Shown one piece after another: positions 13,948 to 19,674 of a stretch of DNA of 19,674 nt (the first letter of the stretch is position 1; every line of letters starts with the position of its first letter). Source of the DNA: DAOMFB01 sp035519355 (lineage in GTDB: Bacteria > Acidobacteriota > Thermoanaerobaculia > UBA5066); the NCBI GenBank assembly GCA_035519355.1, contig DATIWM010000294.1:1-19674 (forward strand), given 5' to 3'. A program made the translations under genes and the position numbers. The notes beneath the pieces were generated by a model. That model saw only the letters and a program-made list of their open reading frames with translations, had not been told where the DNA came from and ran no database searches.

Positions 13948-15044
13948 AGATTGCGATTCTGGGGACGCGCGGAATCCCGGCGGCCTACGGCGGCTTCGAG
14001 ACGCTGGCCGAGGAGCTCTCGGCCCGCCTCGCCGGGCGAGGGCACGAGGTGACCGTCTACGCCCGGCCCGGCGGCGCCCTAGCGGAGGTGGCGGCGCACC
14101 GCGGCGTCCGGGTCGTCCGGCTCCCGACGATCCGGCAGAAGTACCTCGACACCGTCGTCCACGGATTCGTGTCGGCCCTGCACGCCGCCGGCGAGGGGTA
14201 CGACGCGGTCCTCTTCTGCAATGCCGTCAACGCGCTCGCCTGCCGGCTGCCGCGCCTGCTCGGGGCGGGGACACGGGTCGTCCTGAACGTGGACGGGCTC
14301 GAGCGACATCGACGGAAGTGGAACGTCCTCGGCCGCGCGGCCTACGCCCTCTCCGAGAGGCTGTCGTGCGTCCTTCCCGACGCCGTCGTCAGCGACGCCC
14401 GGGTGATCCGCGACTACTACCGCCGCCGCCATGGAACGGAGACGACCTTCATTCCGTACGGCGCGGACCTCCCGCGCCCCGCCGGGACGACGACGCTGGA
14501 CCGGCTCGGCCTCACGCCGGGCGGGTACCTCCTCTACGTCTCCCGCTTCGAGCCGGAGAACAACCCGGATGCCGTCGTCCGCGGCTTCTCGCGGTTCGCG
14601 GGCGATCTGAGGCTCGCGCTCGTCGGGTCCGCACCCTACGCGGCCGGCTTCATCGAGACGGTCCGGGCGGAGGCGGCCCGGGACGCGCGGATCCTCGTCC
14701 CGGGGGCGATCTACGGCGAGGGGTACCGCGAGCTCCTTTCGAACTCCTTTGCTTACGTCCATGCCACCGAGGTCGGCGGCACGCACCCGGCGCTGATCGA
14801 GGCGATGGGCTTCGGCCGGCCCCTTCTCGTTCACGACTCGCCGGAGAACCGCGAGGTCGCCGGCGACACGGCGCTCTTCTGGGACGCCCGCCGGCCCGAG
14901 ACGCTGGCGGCGGGGCTGACGGCTCTTCTCGCCGACCCCGACGGACGGGAGAGGCGCGGCGAGGCCGCCCGCGCCCGCGCCCTCACGGCGTACCGCTGGT
15001 CCGACGTCACCGACGCCTACGAACGACTCCTTTCGGGGGCGTGA
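13944..15044 (+). CDS. Family 4 glycosyltransferase with DUF1972 N-terminal domain
   Basis: A 366-aa GT-B-fold retaining glycosyltransferase. The N-terminus (IAILGTRGIPAAYGGFETL, 3-21) is the hallmark of the DUF1972 domain, found in capsule and O-antigen glycosyltransferases of the rhamnosyltransferase type. The C-terminal domain starts near 195 with YVSRFEPENN (198-207) and carries EVGGTHPALIEAMG (276-289), which matches the family's nucleotide-sugar binding loop; the usual Asn before Pro is His281 here. There is no signal peptide or membrane segment. ATG 13944 overlaps the upstream stop by 4 bp. It closes the overlapping four-gene glycosyltransferase run. Confidence 0.92.
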   Translation: MKIAILGTRGIPAAYGGFETLAEELSARLAGRGHEVTVYARPGGALAEVAAHRGVRVVRLPTIRQKYLDTVVHGFVSALHAAGEGYDAVLFCNAVNALACRLPRLLGAGTRVVLNVDGLERHRRKWNVLGRAAYALSERLSCVLPDAVVSDARVIRDYYRRRHGTETTFIPYGADLPRPAGTTTLDRLGLTPGGYLLYVSRFEPENNPDAVVRGFSRFAGDLRLALVGSAPYAAGFIETVRAEAARDARILVPGAIYGEGYRELLSNSFAYVHATEVGGTHPALIEAMGFGRPLLVHDSPENREVAGDTALFWDARRPETLAAGLTALLADPDGRERRGEAARARALTAYRWSDVTDAYERLLSGA

Positions 15045-15073
15045 AGGGCCCCCGTCCGGGGCATCCGCTTTGC

Positions 15074-15079
15074 TAGGAT
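15074..15079 (+). promoter_or_regulatory. -10-like element before the sugar-phosphate transferase
   Basis: TAGGAT lies in the 68-bp gap after the GT4 gene, 33 bp before ATG 15113. It could give this gene its own promoter. No convincing -35 is seen. Confidence 0.3.
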
Positions 15080-15112
15080 GACCGACCGGACCGTTCAGGA
15101 TCCGCCTCGCCG

Positions 15113-16555
15113 ATGCTGAAACAGCAGGCGCGCGCCATCGCCGCCCTTTCGTACGCAACGGACCTCGGCGTCACCCTCGCCGCGGTTCCGGTCGCCTACT
15201 GGCTCCGGAACGATCTCTTCCCCCGCCTCTTCCCGCGCCTCTATCCGTACGGTCTCGTCGAGTTCTCGCTCTACCTCGTCGCCGTCGGCCCGATCGTCGT
15301 CCTCTGGTCGCTCCTCTTCTTCCTCTCGAACGCCTACCGGAGCCGCCGGACCCTGGGCCTCGCCGACGAAGTCTCGCTGGTGGCCCGCGTCTCCTTCTTC
15401 GGAACGCTCCTTCTGACCCTCGTCGTTTTCGCCGCGCGCTGGACCTTCCTCTCCCGGTCGTTCCTCTTCGTCTTCTTCTTCGTCAACCTCTTCTTCCTCG
15501 TCACCGCCCGGGTCACCGTCCGGCTCCTCGCCCGCCGGGTCCGGATGCTCGGCTTCAACTACCGGACCGTCGTCCTCGTCGGCGACACGCCGCGGGCCCG
15601 CTCCATGGAGCGCCTCGTCCACGAGCATCCCTGGTGGGGGCTGAGGCTCCTCGGCCTGATCCGCGAGCGCCCTGAAGGCCCCGAGAGCCCTCTCTCCCCG
15701 AACGGCATCCCGGTCCTCGGCACGCTCGCCGACTTCGAGGCGATCGTGCGCGACACGCACGTCGACGAGGTGATCCTCGCGGTCGACCGCGGCGACCTGC
15801 CCAAGCTCGAGGACGTCTTCCTCCTCTGCGAGGAGATGGGGATCCGGACGCGCCTCGTCCTCGATTTCTTCCCGCACGTCCTCGCCCGGGTCGAGCTGGA
15901 CGAGTTCCAGGGGACGCCGCTCCTCACTTTCTCCACGACCCCGGACGACCCGACCGCCCTGCTCCTGAAGCGCGGCGTCGACGTCTTCCTCGCCGTCGTC
16001 CTCCTCATCGCCTCGGTCATCCCGCTCGCGGTCGCGGCGCTCTTCATCAAGCTGACGTCGCGCGGCCCGGTCCTCTTCCGGCAGACCCGCTGCGGCCTGA
16101 ACGGCCGCCCGTTCACCCTGCTCAAGCTCCGGACGATGGTCGAGGGGGCCGAGGAGCTGCTCGACGACGTGGCCCACCTGAACGAGCACGAAGGGCCCGT
16201 CTTCAAGGCCGCCAACGACCCGCGCCTGACGGGCGTCGGCCGTCTCATCCGGCGCTTCTCCTTCGACGAGTTCCCCCAGCTCTGGAACGTCCTCCGGGGC
16301 GAGATGTCGCTCGTCGGCCCGCGGCCCCCCCTCCCGATCGAGGTGGCGCGCTACGAGCGGTGGCAGCGGCGCCGGCTCTCGATGAAGCCGGGCGTCACCG
16401 GCCTCTGGCAGGTCTCGGGGCGGAGCGACATCCGGAACTTCGAGGAGTGGATCAACCTCGACCTCGCCTACATCGACAACTGGAGCCTCTCCCTCGACGC
16501 GAAGATCCTCCTCCGCACCATTCCCACCGTTCTGACCGGCCGCGGCGCGCGGTAG
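15113..16555 (+). CDS. Polyprenyl-phosphate glycosyl-1-phosphate transferase (WbaP/EpsE-like initiator)
   Basis: A 480-aa membrane enzyme that transfers a sugar-1-phosphate from a nucleotide sugar to undecaprenyl phosphate, the first committed step of exopolysaccharide or O-antigen synthesis. N-terminal TM helices lie at about 13-30, 51-71, 92-107 and 115-132. A Rossmann-like domain spans about 149-275. The catalytic domain starts with the re-entrant helix at 288-313 and carries KLRTM at 338-342, the DE pair D385-E386, PQLWNVLRGEMSLVGPRP at 388-405 and PGVTGLWQ at 427-434. Length and order are normal for the family. It follows the glycosyltransferases on the same strand and would supply their acceptor. 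The first sugar is not deducible. Confidence 0.95.
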   Translation: MLKQQARAIAALSYATDLGVTLAAVPVAYWLRNDLFPRLFPRLYPYGLVEFSLYLVAVGPIVVLWSLLFFLSNAYRSRRTLGLADEVSLVARVSFFGTLLLTLVVFAARWTFLSRSFLFVFFFVNLFFLVTARVTVRLLARRVRMLGFNYRTVVLVGDTPRARSMERLVHEHPWWGLRLLGLIRERPEGPESPLSPNGIPVLGTLADFEAIVRDTHVDEVILAVDRGDLPKLEDVFLLCEEMGIRTRLVLDFFPHVLARVELDEFQGTPLLTFSTTPDDPTALLLKRGVDVFLAVVLLIASVIPLAVAALFIKLTSRGPVLFRQTRCGLNGRPFTLLKLRTMVEGAEELLDDVAHLNEHEGPVFKAANDPRLTGVGRLIRRFSFDEFPQLWNVLRGEMSLVGPRPPLPIEVARYERWQRRRLSMKPGVTGLWQVSGRSDIRNFEEWINLDLAYIDNWSLSLDAKILLRTIPTVLTGRGAR

Positions 16556-16562
16556 GCGGGGA

Positions 16563-16572
16563 GCGGTATCGT
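16563..16572 (+). promoter_or_regulatory. Shared promoter-like motif GCGRTATCGT, copy 1
   Basis: GCGGTATCGT lies 27 bp before ATG 16600. Related copies precede the cupin and SnoaL genes. TATCGT fits a TANNNT -10 box, and a purine-rich ribosome binding site (GGGGAAGGGGGG) follows. Confidence 0.4.
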
Positions 16573-16599
16573 TCGGTCGTCCGGGGAAGGGGGGCCTCC

Positions 16600-17253
16600 A
16601 TGAGTCCGATGGGCGGAGTACTCCGTGCGCTCGTGATCGACAACCAGGATCCCGACAACCGGGGGCGCGTGCGGGTCCGGCTGCCTCAAGGGATCGTCCC
16701 CGGTCAGCCGGATTGGGAGGCCTGGGCGCCGGTCGCCACCTCGATGCCCCGCAACGCCCGCGGGACATGGCTCGTCCCCGACGTGAAGGACGAGGTGCTT
16801 CTCGCGTTCGAAGGAGGCGACCCCCGGAGGCCCTGCGTGATCGGTTCGCTCTGGAGCTCCTCCGACTCTCCTCCCGACGCCACGGGTCCCGGCGACGAAC
16901 AGATCGTCCTCCGTTCCCGCGGCGGCGTAACGGTCACCCTGGACGACCGGAGCGGCCACGAGAGCGTCACCGTCGAGACGCCGGGGGGCCAGAAGGTCGT
17001 TCTCGGGGACGGCCCCGGCTCGGTCGAGGTGACGGACGGCAACGGCAACGCGGTGACCCTCGGGGCCGCTGGCCTCACCGTGAGAGCCGCCGCGAAGGTC
17101 GCCGTCGACGCCAGCGTCATCGAGGTCAACGCGGGTTCCGTCACCGTGAACGCGGGCCTCTCCCGGTTCAGCGGAGTCGTCCAGTGCGACACGCTGATCG
17201 CGAACGGCGTCGTCAGCGCGAGCTACACGCCCGGGGCCGGAAACATCTCGTGA
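16600..17253 (+). CDS. Phage baseplate protein V / gp5-VgrG-like spike protein
   Basis: A 217-aa protein resembling the central spike of contractile tails (phage gpV/gp5, VgrG, eCIS spike). Residues 5-85 match the gp5-type OB fold: DNQDPDNRGRVRVRLP at 14-29, the WAPV strand near 42-45, VPDVKDEVLLAFEGGDP at 59-75 and the IGSLW close at 81-85. From about 100 to 185 comes a run of alternating beta repeats (VTVTL, VTVET, VEVTD, VTLGA, VEVNAG), expected to form the trimeric beta-helix. No gp27-like hub domain or effector domain is fused, and no sheath, tube or baseplate gene is in the window, so it is an orphan here. ATG 16600 is chosen by its ribosome binding site and the OB-fold start; ATG 16609 is possible. 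Its stop overlaps the next gene by 4 bp. Confidence 0.82.
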   Translation: MSPMGGVLRALVIDNQDPDNRGRVRVRLPQGIVPGQPDWEAWAPVATSMPRNARGTWLVPDVKDEVLLAFEGGDPRRPCVIGSLWSSSDSPPDATGPGDEQIVLRSRGGVTVTLDDRSGHESVTVETPGGQKVVLGDGPGSVEVTDGNGNAVTLGAAGLTVRAAAKVAVDASVIEVNAGSVTVNAGLSRFSGVVQCDTLIANGVVSASYTPGAGNIS

Positions 17254-17852
17254 CCCGGTCCCCCGGGGTGGCCTTCGGTCTGAAAGCTCATTCCGGCTGG
17301 GCCGCGCTCGTGGTCCTCGGCGAACGGGACGGCGCACCGGTGGTGATCGACCGGCGCCGCATCGAGCTCGTCGAGGAGGCTTGGGCCCGGCAGCCGTACC
17401 ACGCCGCCGAGAACCTGAAGCCACAGGCGGCGCGCGAACTGGTCGAGCGCGGCGTCGAGGCGGCGCGCCGAATGGCCGTCCGGGAGATGCAGGCGGCCGT
17501 GGAGCGGGAGCGACGGCGGGAAAACGACGTCACGGCCTGCGCGGTGCTCGTCGGCGATCCGATGCCCGACTGGAGCGTCGACGAGATCCTCGCCGTCCAC
17601 TTCCGGATGCACAAGGCCGAGGGAGTCCTCTTCCGGGACGTGCTGGTCCGCGCCACCAGAGCATGCGGGCTGACGCTGGTCCCGATCCCGGAGAAGCGGC
17701 TCCCGGCTCATGCCGAGCAGGCGCTCGGGATTCCCGCGGCCAGCCTCGCGAAGAAGATGGCGGCGCTCGGGAAATCCGTGGGCCCTCCCTGGGGGAAAGA
17801 CCAGAAAGACGCCGCTCTCGCCGCCCTGGTCGCGCTGCGGGCGCGCCGCTGA
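17250..17852 (+). CDS. Uncharacterised 200-aa protein, possibly RNase H-like fold
   Basis: Function not recognised. The N-terminus (VAFGLKAHSGWAALVVLG, 7-24) has the strand-turn-strand shape that opens RNase H/RuvC-like folds, but Lys12 sits where the catalytic Asp would be. The middle has a charged helix rich in Arg, Glu and Ala at about 57-92 and a conserved-looking QPYHAAENL at 48-56. A HFRMHKAEG stretch (117-125) groups two His and a Glu. The end (GKDQKDAALAALVAL, 182-196) resembles the last Asp-containing helix of RuvC-like proteins. There is no signal peptide, membrane segment or Cys cluster. GTG 17250 overlaps the spike stop (GTGA), so it is translated together with it. The fold is inference. 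Confidence 0.75.
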   Translation: MTRSPGVAFGLKAHSGWAALVVLGERDGAPVVIDRRRIELVEEAWARQPYHAAENLKPQAARELVERGVEAARRMAVREMQAAVERERRRENDVTACAVLVGDPMPDWSVDEILAVHFRMHKAEGVLFRDVLVRATRACGLTLVPIPEKRLPAHAEQALGIPAASLAKKMAALGKSVGPPWGKDQKDAALAALVALRARR

Positions 17853-17854
17853 GC

Positions 17855-17864
17855 GCGATATCGT
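17855..17864 (+). promoter_or_regulatory. Shared promoter-like motif GCGRTATCGT, copy 2
   Basis: GCGATATCGT starts right after the stop of the preceding gene and lies 26 bp before ATG 17891. The surrounding 12-mer CGCGATATCGTC is identical to copy 3. It contains the palindrome CGATATCG, so an operator is the alternative to a -10 box. Confidence 0.45.
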
Positions 17865-17890
17865 CGGATTCCGGAGGGATCGCCGGAGCC

Positions 17891-18250
17891 ATGAATGCCG
17901 TGAACCTCAGGGAGAAGCTCGCGCTCTTCTCGAGCCACTGGGACCCGAAGATCGTGGGCGAGCTGAACGGGCAACAGGTGAAGCTCGTCAAGTTCCTGGG
18001 TCCGTTCGTCTGGCACAAGCACGAGAACGAAGATGAGCTCTTCCTCGTGATCGAGGGCTCGTTCGTCATGGAGTTCCGGGACCGATCCGTCCCAGTTCAC
18101 CAGGGCGAGTTCCTCATCGTTCCCCGCGGCACCGAGCACCGGCCCATGGCCGAGCGCGAGGTGCACGTCCTCCTCTTCGAGCCGGTCTCCACGCTCAATA
18201 CCGGCGACGCCGGGGGGCCGCTCACCGTGGCCCGTCCGGAAAAGCTCTGA
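17891..18250 (+). CDS. Small single-domain cupin protein
   Basis: A 119-aa cytoplasmic beta-barrel protein with one cupin domain. Motif 1 has H42-x-H44-x4-E49 and G56 (HKHENEDELFLVIEG at 42-56), and motif 2 has GEFLIVPRGTEH at 72-83 with H83. All four metal-binding residues are present, so it likely holds a divalent metal. The reaction is unknown; small cupins of this kind include mannose-6-phosphate isomerase-like proteins and sensors. ATG 17891 has GGAGGG about 12 bp upstream. It has its own promoter-like motif and 97 bp separates it from the next gene. Confidence 0.9.
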   Translation: MNAVNLREKLALFSSHWDPKIVGELNGQQVKLVKFLGPFVWHKHENEDELFLVIEGSFVMEFRDRSVPVHQGEFLIVPRGTEHRPMAEREVHVLLFEPVSTLNTGDAGGPLTVARPEKL

Positions 18251-18291
18251 CCCCCTCCCCGCCACGGGCCCTTTTGCGCCTGCCGCTGTAC

Positions 18292-18301
18292 GCGATATCG
18301 T
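18292..18301 (+). promoter_or_regulatory. Shared promoter-like motif GCGRTATCGT, copy 3
   Basis: GCGATATCGT lies 46 bp before ATG 18348, within the same 12-mer as copy 2. A GGGAGGG ribosome binding site follows further downstream. Confidence 0.45.
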
Positions 18302-18347
18302 CACGGGGCACTCCAGAGCATCGCGGGAAGACGGGAGGGACCCCAGC

Positions 18348-18764
18348 ATGTCCGAGGCCCAGAACGTGGCTCTCGCGCGACGCTTCATCGACGACATCTG
18401 GAACCACGCGCGCTCGGAGTCGGTCCGCGAATTCGTCCACCCGCAGGCGGTCGGACACTTCGAGGGCTTCGAGGTGCGCGGCCCCGAGGGCGTCCTTCCC
18501 GCCTGGGCGAGCATGCTCGGCGCGTTTCCCGACCTCAAGATCATCATCCAGGACGTCGTGGCGCAGGGCGAGAGCGTCGTCGTCCGGTGGACGGCATCCG
18601 GCACGCACAAGGGGCCGCACCTCGGCTTTCCCCCCACGATGAAGCTCGTCGGGTTCCGCGGCATAACGTGGCTCCGCTTCTCCGAAGGCCGGATCATCGA
18701 GAGTTGGGATTCGTGGAACCAGGGACGGCTCTTCAACGAGCTGCAGGCCGCCCGGAAGGGGTGA
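18348..18764 (+). CDS. SnoaL-like / ester cyclase family protein
   Basis: A 138-aa alpha+beta-barrel protein of the NTF2 superfamily. Seen: the N-terminal helix (NVALARRFIDDIWN, 6-19), HPQAVGHFEG at 31-40, the PAWASMLGAFPDLKI segment at 51-65 typical of SnoaL-like cyclases, VVVRWTASGTHKG at 76-88 and the closing strand IIESWDSWNQ at 115-124. Family members include polyketide cyclases, but most free-standing copies have no known substrate. No polyketide genes are nearby, so a biosynthetic role is not supported. ATG 18348 has GGGAGGG about 8 bp upstream. Its stop overlaps the next gene by 4 bp (GTGA). Confidence 0.88.
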   Translation: MSEAQNVALARRFIDDIWNHARSESVREFVHPQAVGHFEGFEVRGPEGVLPAWASMLGAFPDLKIIIQDVVAQGESVVVRWTASGTHKGPHLGFPPTMKLVGFRGITWLRFSEGRIIESWDSWNQGRLFNELQAARKG

Positions 18765-19435
18765 CCTCCGTCATCAGGTCCGCCACGCGAGCCTGGGCCG
18801 AGGCCTGGGGAGAACCCGGATTCCGGCTGCGCCTCGCCCTGACGCTTGCGGCCCTCGTCGGGACCCTGGCCCTCCTGGCCCGCTTTCTCGACTATGTGGA
18901 ACGGCGGCCGGGGGCGGTGCTGGCCGACCCCCTCCTGGCCTTGCTCCCGCCCCAGGACCTCACCTGGCTGACCTTCGGCCTGATCTACGCCGGTCTCTTC
19001 TTCGGCGTGGCGCGGCTCCTGACGGCGCCCCTTGGTCTCGTCGTGGCGCTCGAGGCCTACGTCGTGATGGTGCTTCTCCGGATCGTCGCCCTGTGGATCA
19101 CGCCCCTCGAGGCCCCGCCCGGGATGATCCCGCTCCACGATCCGCTGGTGCGGCTCTTCGGGCCGGGAAAGCTCCTGACGAAGGACCTCTTCTTTTCCGG
19201 CCACACCTCGACGCTCTTCCTCCTGGCCCTCGTCGTGCCTGGCCGACGCTCGAAGGCTCTCTTTCTTTTCTGCACGGCCGCCGTCGGGGCGTGCGTCCTC
19301 TGGCAGCACGTCCACTACACGATCGACGTCCTGGCGGCCCCGCTCTTCGCCTGGGCGAGCACCCGGCTCGTCTTCAACGTCCGGCGAGAACGCGCCGGAT
19401 CTGGGCGAGGTGCCGCTCCTCGTGACGGGCGATGA
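18761..19435 (+). CDS. PAP2_C-type membrane phosphatase / phosphotransferase
   Basis: A 224-aa membrane protein related to the sphingomyelin-synthase-like PAP2_C family. Hydrophobic helices lie at about 23-43, 68-88, 92-113, 151-160 with flanks, 165-180 and 188-205. Motifs in order: LRIVALWITPLEAP at 106-119, KDLFFSGHTS at 141-150 with catalytic His148, and HVHYTIDV at 183-190 with the His185/Asp189 pair. These are the C2 and C3 active-site motifs, so it should cleave or exchange a lipid phosphate or head group at the membrane; the lipid is not known. GTG 18761 overlaps the SnoaL stop, so it is translationally coupled. The basic tail (RRERAGSGRGAAPRDGR) is encoded across the 3' end of the opposing DinB-like gene. 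Confidence 0.85.
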   Translation: MTSVIRSATRAWAEAWGEPGFRLRLALTLAALVGTLALLARFLDYVERRPGAVLADPLLALLPPQDLTWLTFGLIYAGLFFGVARLLTAPLGLVVALEAYVVMVLLRIVALWITPLEAPPGMIPLHDPLVRLFGPGKLLTKDLFFSGHTSTLFLLALVVPGRRSKALFLFCTAAVGACVLWQHVHYTIDVLAAPLFAWASTRLVFNVRRERAGSGRGAAPRDGR

Positions 19436-19674
19436 ACCGGAACCAGTCGAGGCCGTCGAAGCGGCCGAGGACGAAGTGCGGGAGGACCATCCGCGAGAAG
19501 CGCTCATCGCCCGTCTTCTCGACGTACTCGAGGAGGGCGGCTCGCGAGGCCCGGAGCCGCTCCAGGACCTCCCGGGGGCGGATCTCCGAGCGCGGGCGCG
19601 CCCGGACCGGCTTCGGGGCCCGGAACTTCACGTCCAGGAAGGCGAGCCCCATCGGCAGCCGGTAGAGCCAGGCG
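19374..19674 (-). CDS. DinB-like protein, N-terminus off window
   Basis: Partial: about 99 C-terminal residues are visible, and the frame is open at the right edge (AWLYRLPMGLAFLDVKF before a Met codon at 19652, which is probably internal). Helical segments EVLERLRASRAALLEYVEK and LDWFRFIARHEERHLAQIRRVL match the last two helices of the DinB/YfiT four-helix bundle. HEERH carries the His residues used for metal binding in the family, together with a His expected in the missing part. Bacterial members are often putative thiol-dependent transferases or damage-inducible proteins of unknown role. The stop lies 62 bp inside the convergent phosphatase gene. Confidence 0.75.
   Translation of the reverse strand, partial: AWLYRLPMGLAFLDVKFRAPKPVRARPRSEIRPREVLERLRASRAALLEYVEKTGDERFSRMVLPHFVLGRFDGLDWFRFIARHEERHLAQIRRVLAGR

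Noticed and set aside
15048..15062. Possible Rho-independent terminator after the GT4 gene (GCCCC-CGTCC-GGGGC)
   Set aside because: The stem is only 5 bp and no T-run follows; the next gene on the same strand begins shortly after.
15095..16768. A 557-codon minus-strand open frame opposite the sugar-phosphate transferase
   Set aside because: It is acidic low-complexity translation antisense to a gene with full catalytic motifs, with no start context or domain.

Overview
The window is a strongly GC-rich bacterial chromosome segment with tightly packed genes, many GTG starts and repeated 4-bp stop/start overlaps. The mix of genes (MacB-type permeases without an ATPase domain, a DUF1972 glycosyltransferase, a phage-spike-like protein outside any prophage, a PAP2_C phosphatase) would suit an Acidobacteriota-like or similar GC-rich, diderm, environmental bacterium. 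That placement is inference; no rRNA or other strong phylogenetic marker apart from serS is present. I see no prophage, transposase, CRISPR array or replication origin.

Layout. (1) 1-3757: a cobalamin-binding protein with the CarH-type W-x9-EH motif (minus, runs off the left edge), an SDR oxidoreductase with His in place of the catalytic Tyr (minus), then divergently a HAD phosphatase coupled to a secreted protein of unknown function (plus), converging on a DUF971 gene (minus). (2) 3755-7652, minus: a three-gene MacAB-like export operon (membrane fusion protein, two FtsX-type permeases, no ATPase), followed by a 13-codon relic of a third permease tail and a GC-rich hairpin. (3) 7750-11007, minus: a serine-translation cluster of serS, a translationally coupled MscS-type channel, tRNA-Ser(GCU) and tRNA-Ser(UGA). 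(4) 11064-16555, plus: surface-polysaccharide genes, three GT2 and one GT4 glycosyltransferases with overlapping ends, then a polyprenyl-phosphate sugar-1-phosphate transferase. (5) 16600-19435, plus: a gp5/VgrG-like spike coupled to a conserved-looking 200-aa protein of unknown function, a cupin, and a SnoaL-like protein coupled to a PAP2_C membrane phosphatase. The last gene overlaps tail-to-tail with a DinB-like gene that runs off the right edge (minus).

How they work together. The glycosyltransferases and the initiating transferase would build a lipid-linked glycan at the cytoplasmic membrane, but flippase, polymerase and export genes are not in view. The export operon spans the envelope but needs an ATPase from elsewhere. 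Several promoters place a -10-like hexamer 6-9 bp before the start codon with no Shine-Dalgarno sequence, suggesting leaderless transcripts. A second promoter-like motif, GCGRTATCGT, precedes the three transcription units in region 5.

I did not find a clear new multi-gene system. The items most worth checking are the W-x9-EH protein lacking a DNA-binding domain, the SDR with Tyr replaced by His, the spike plus unknown-gene pair, and the permease relic beside a repeated hairpin.
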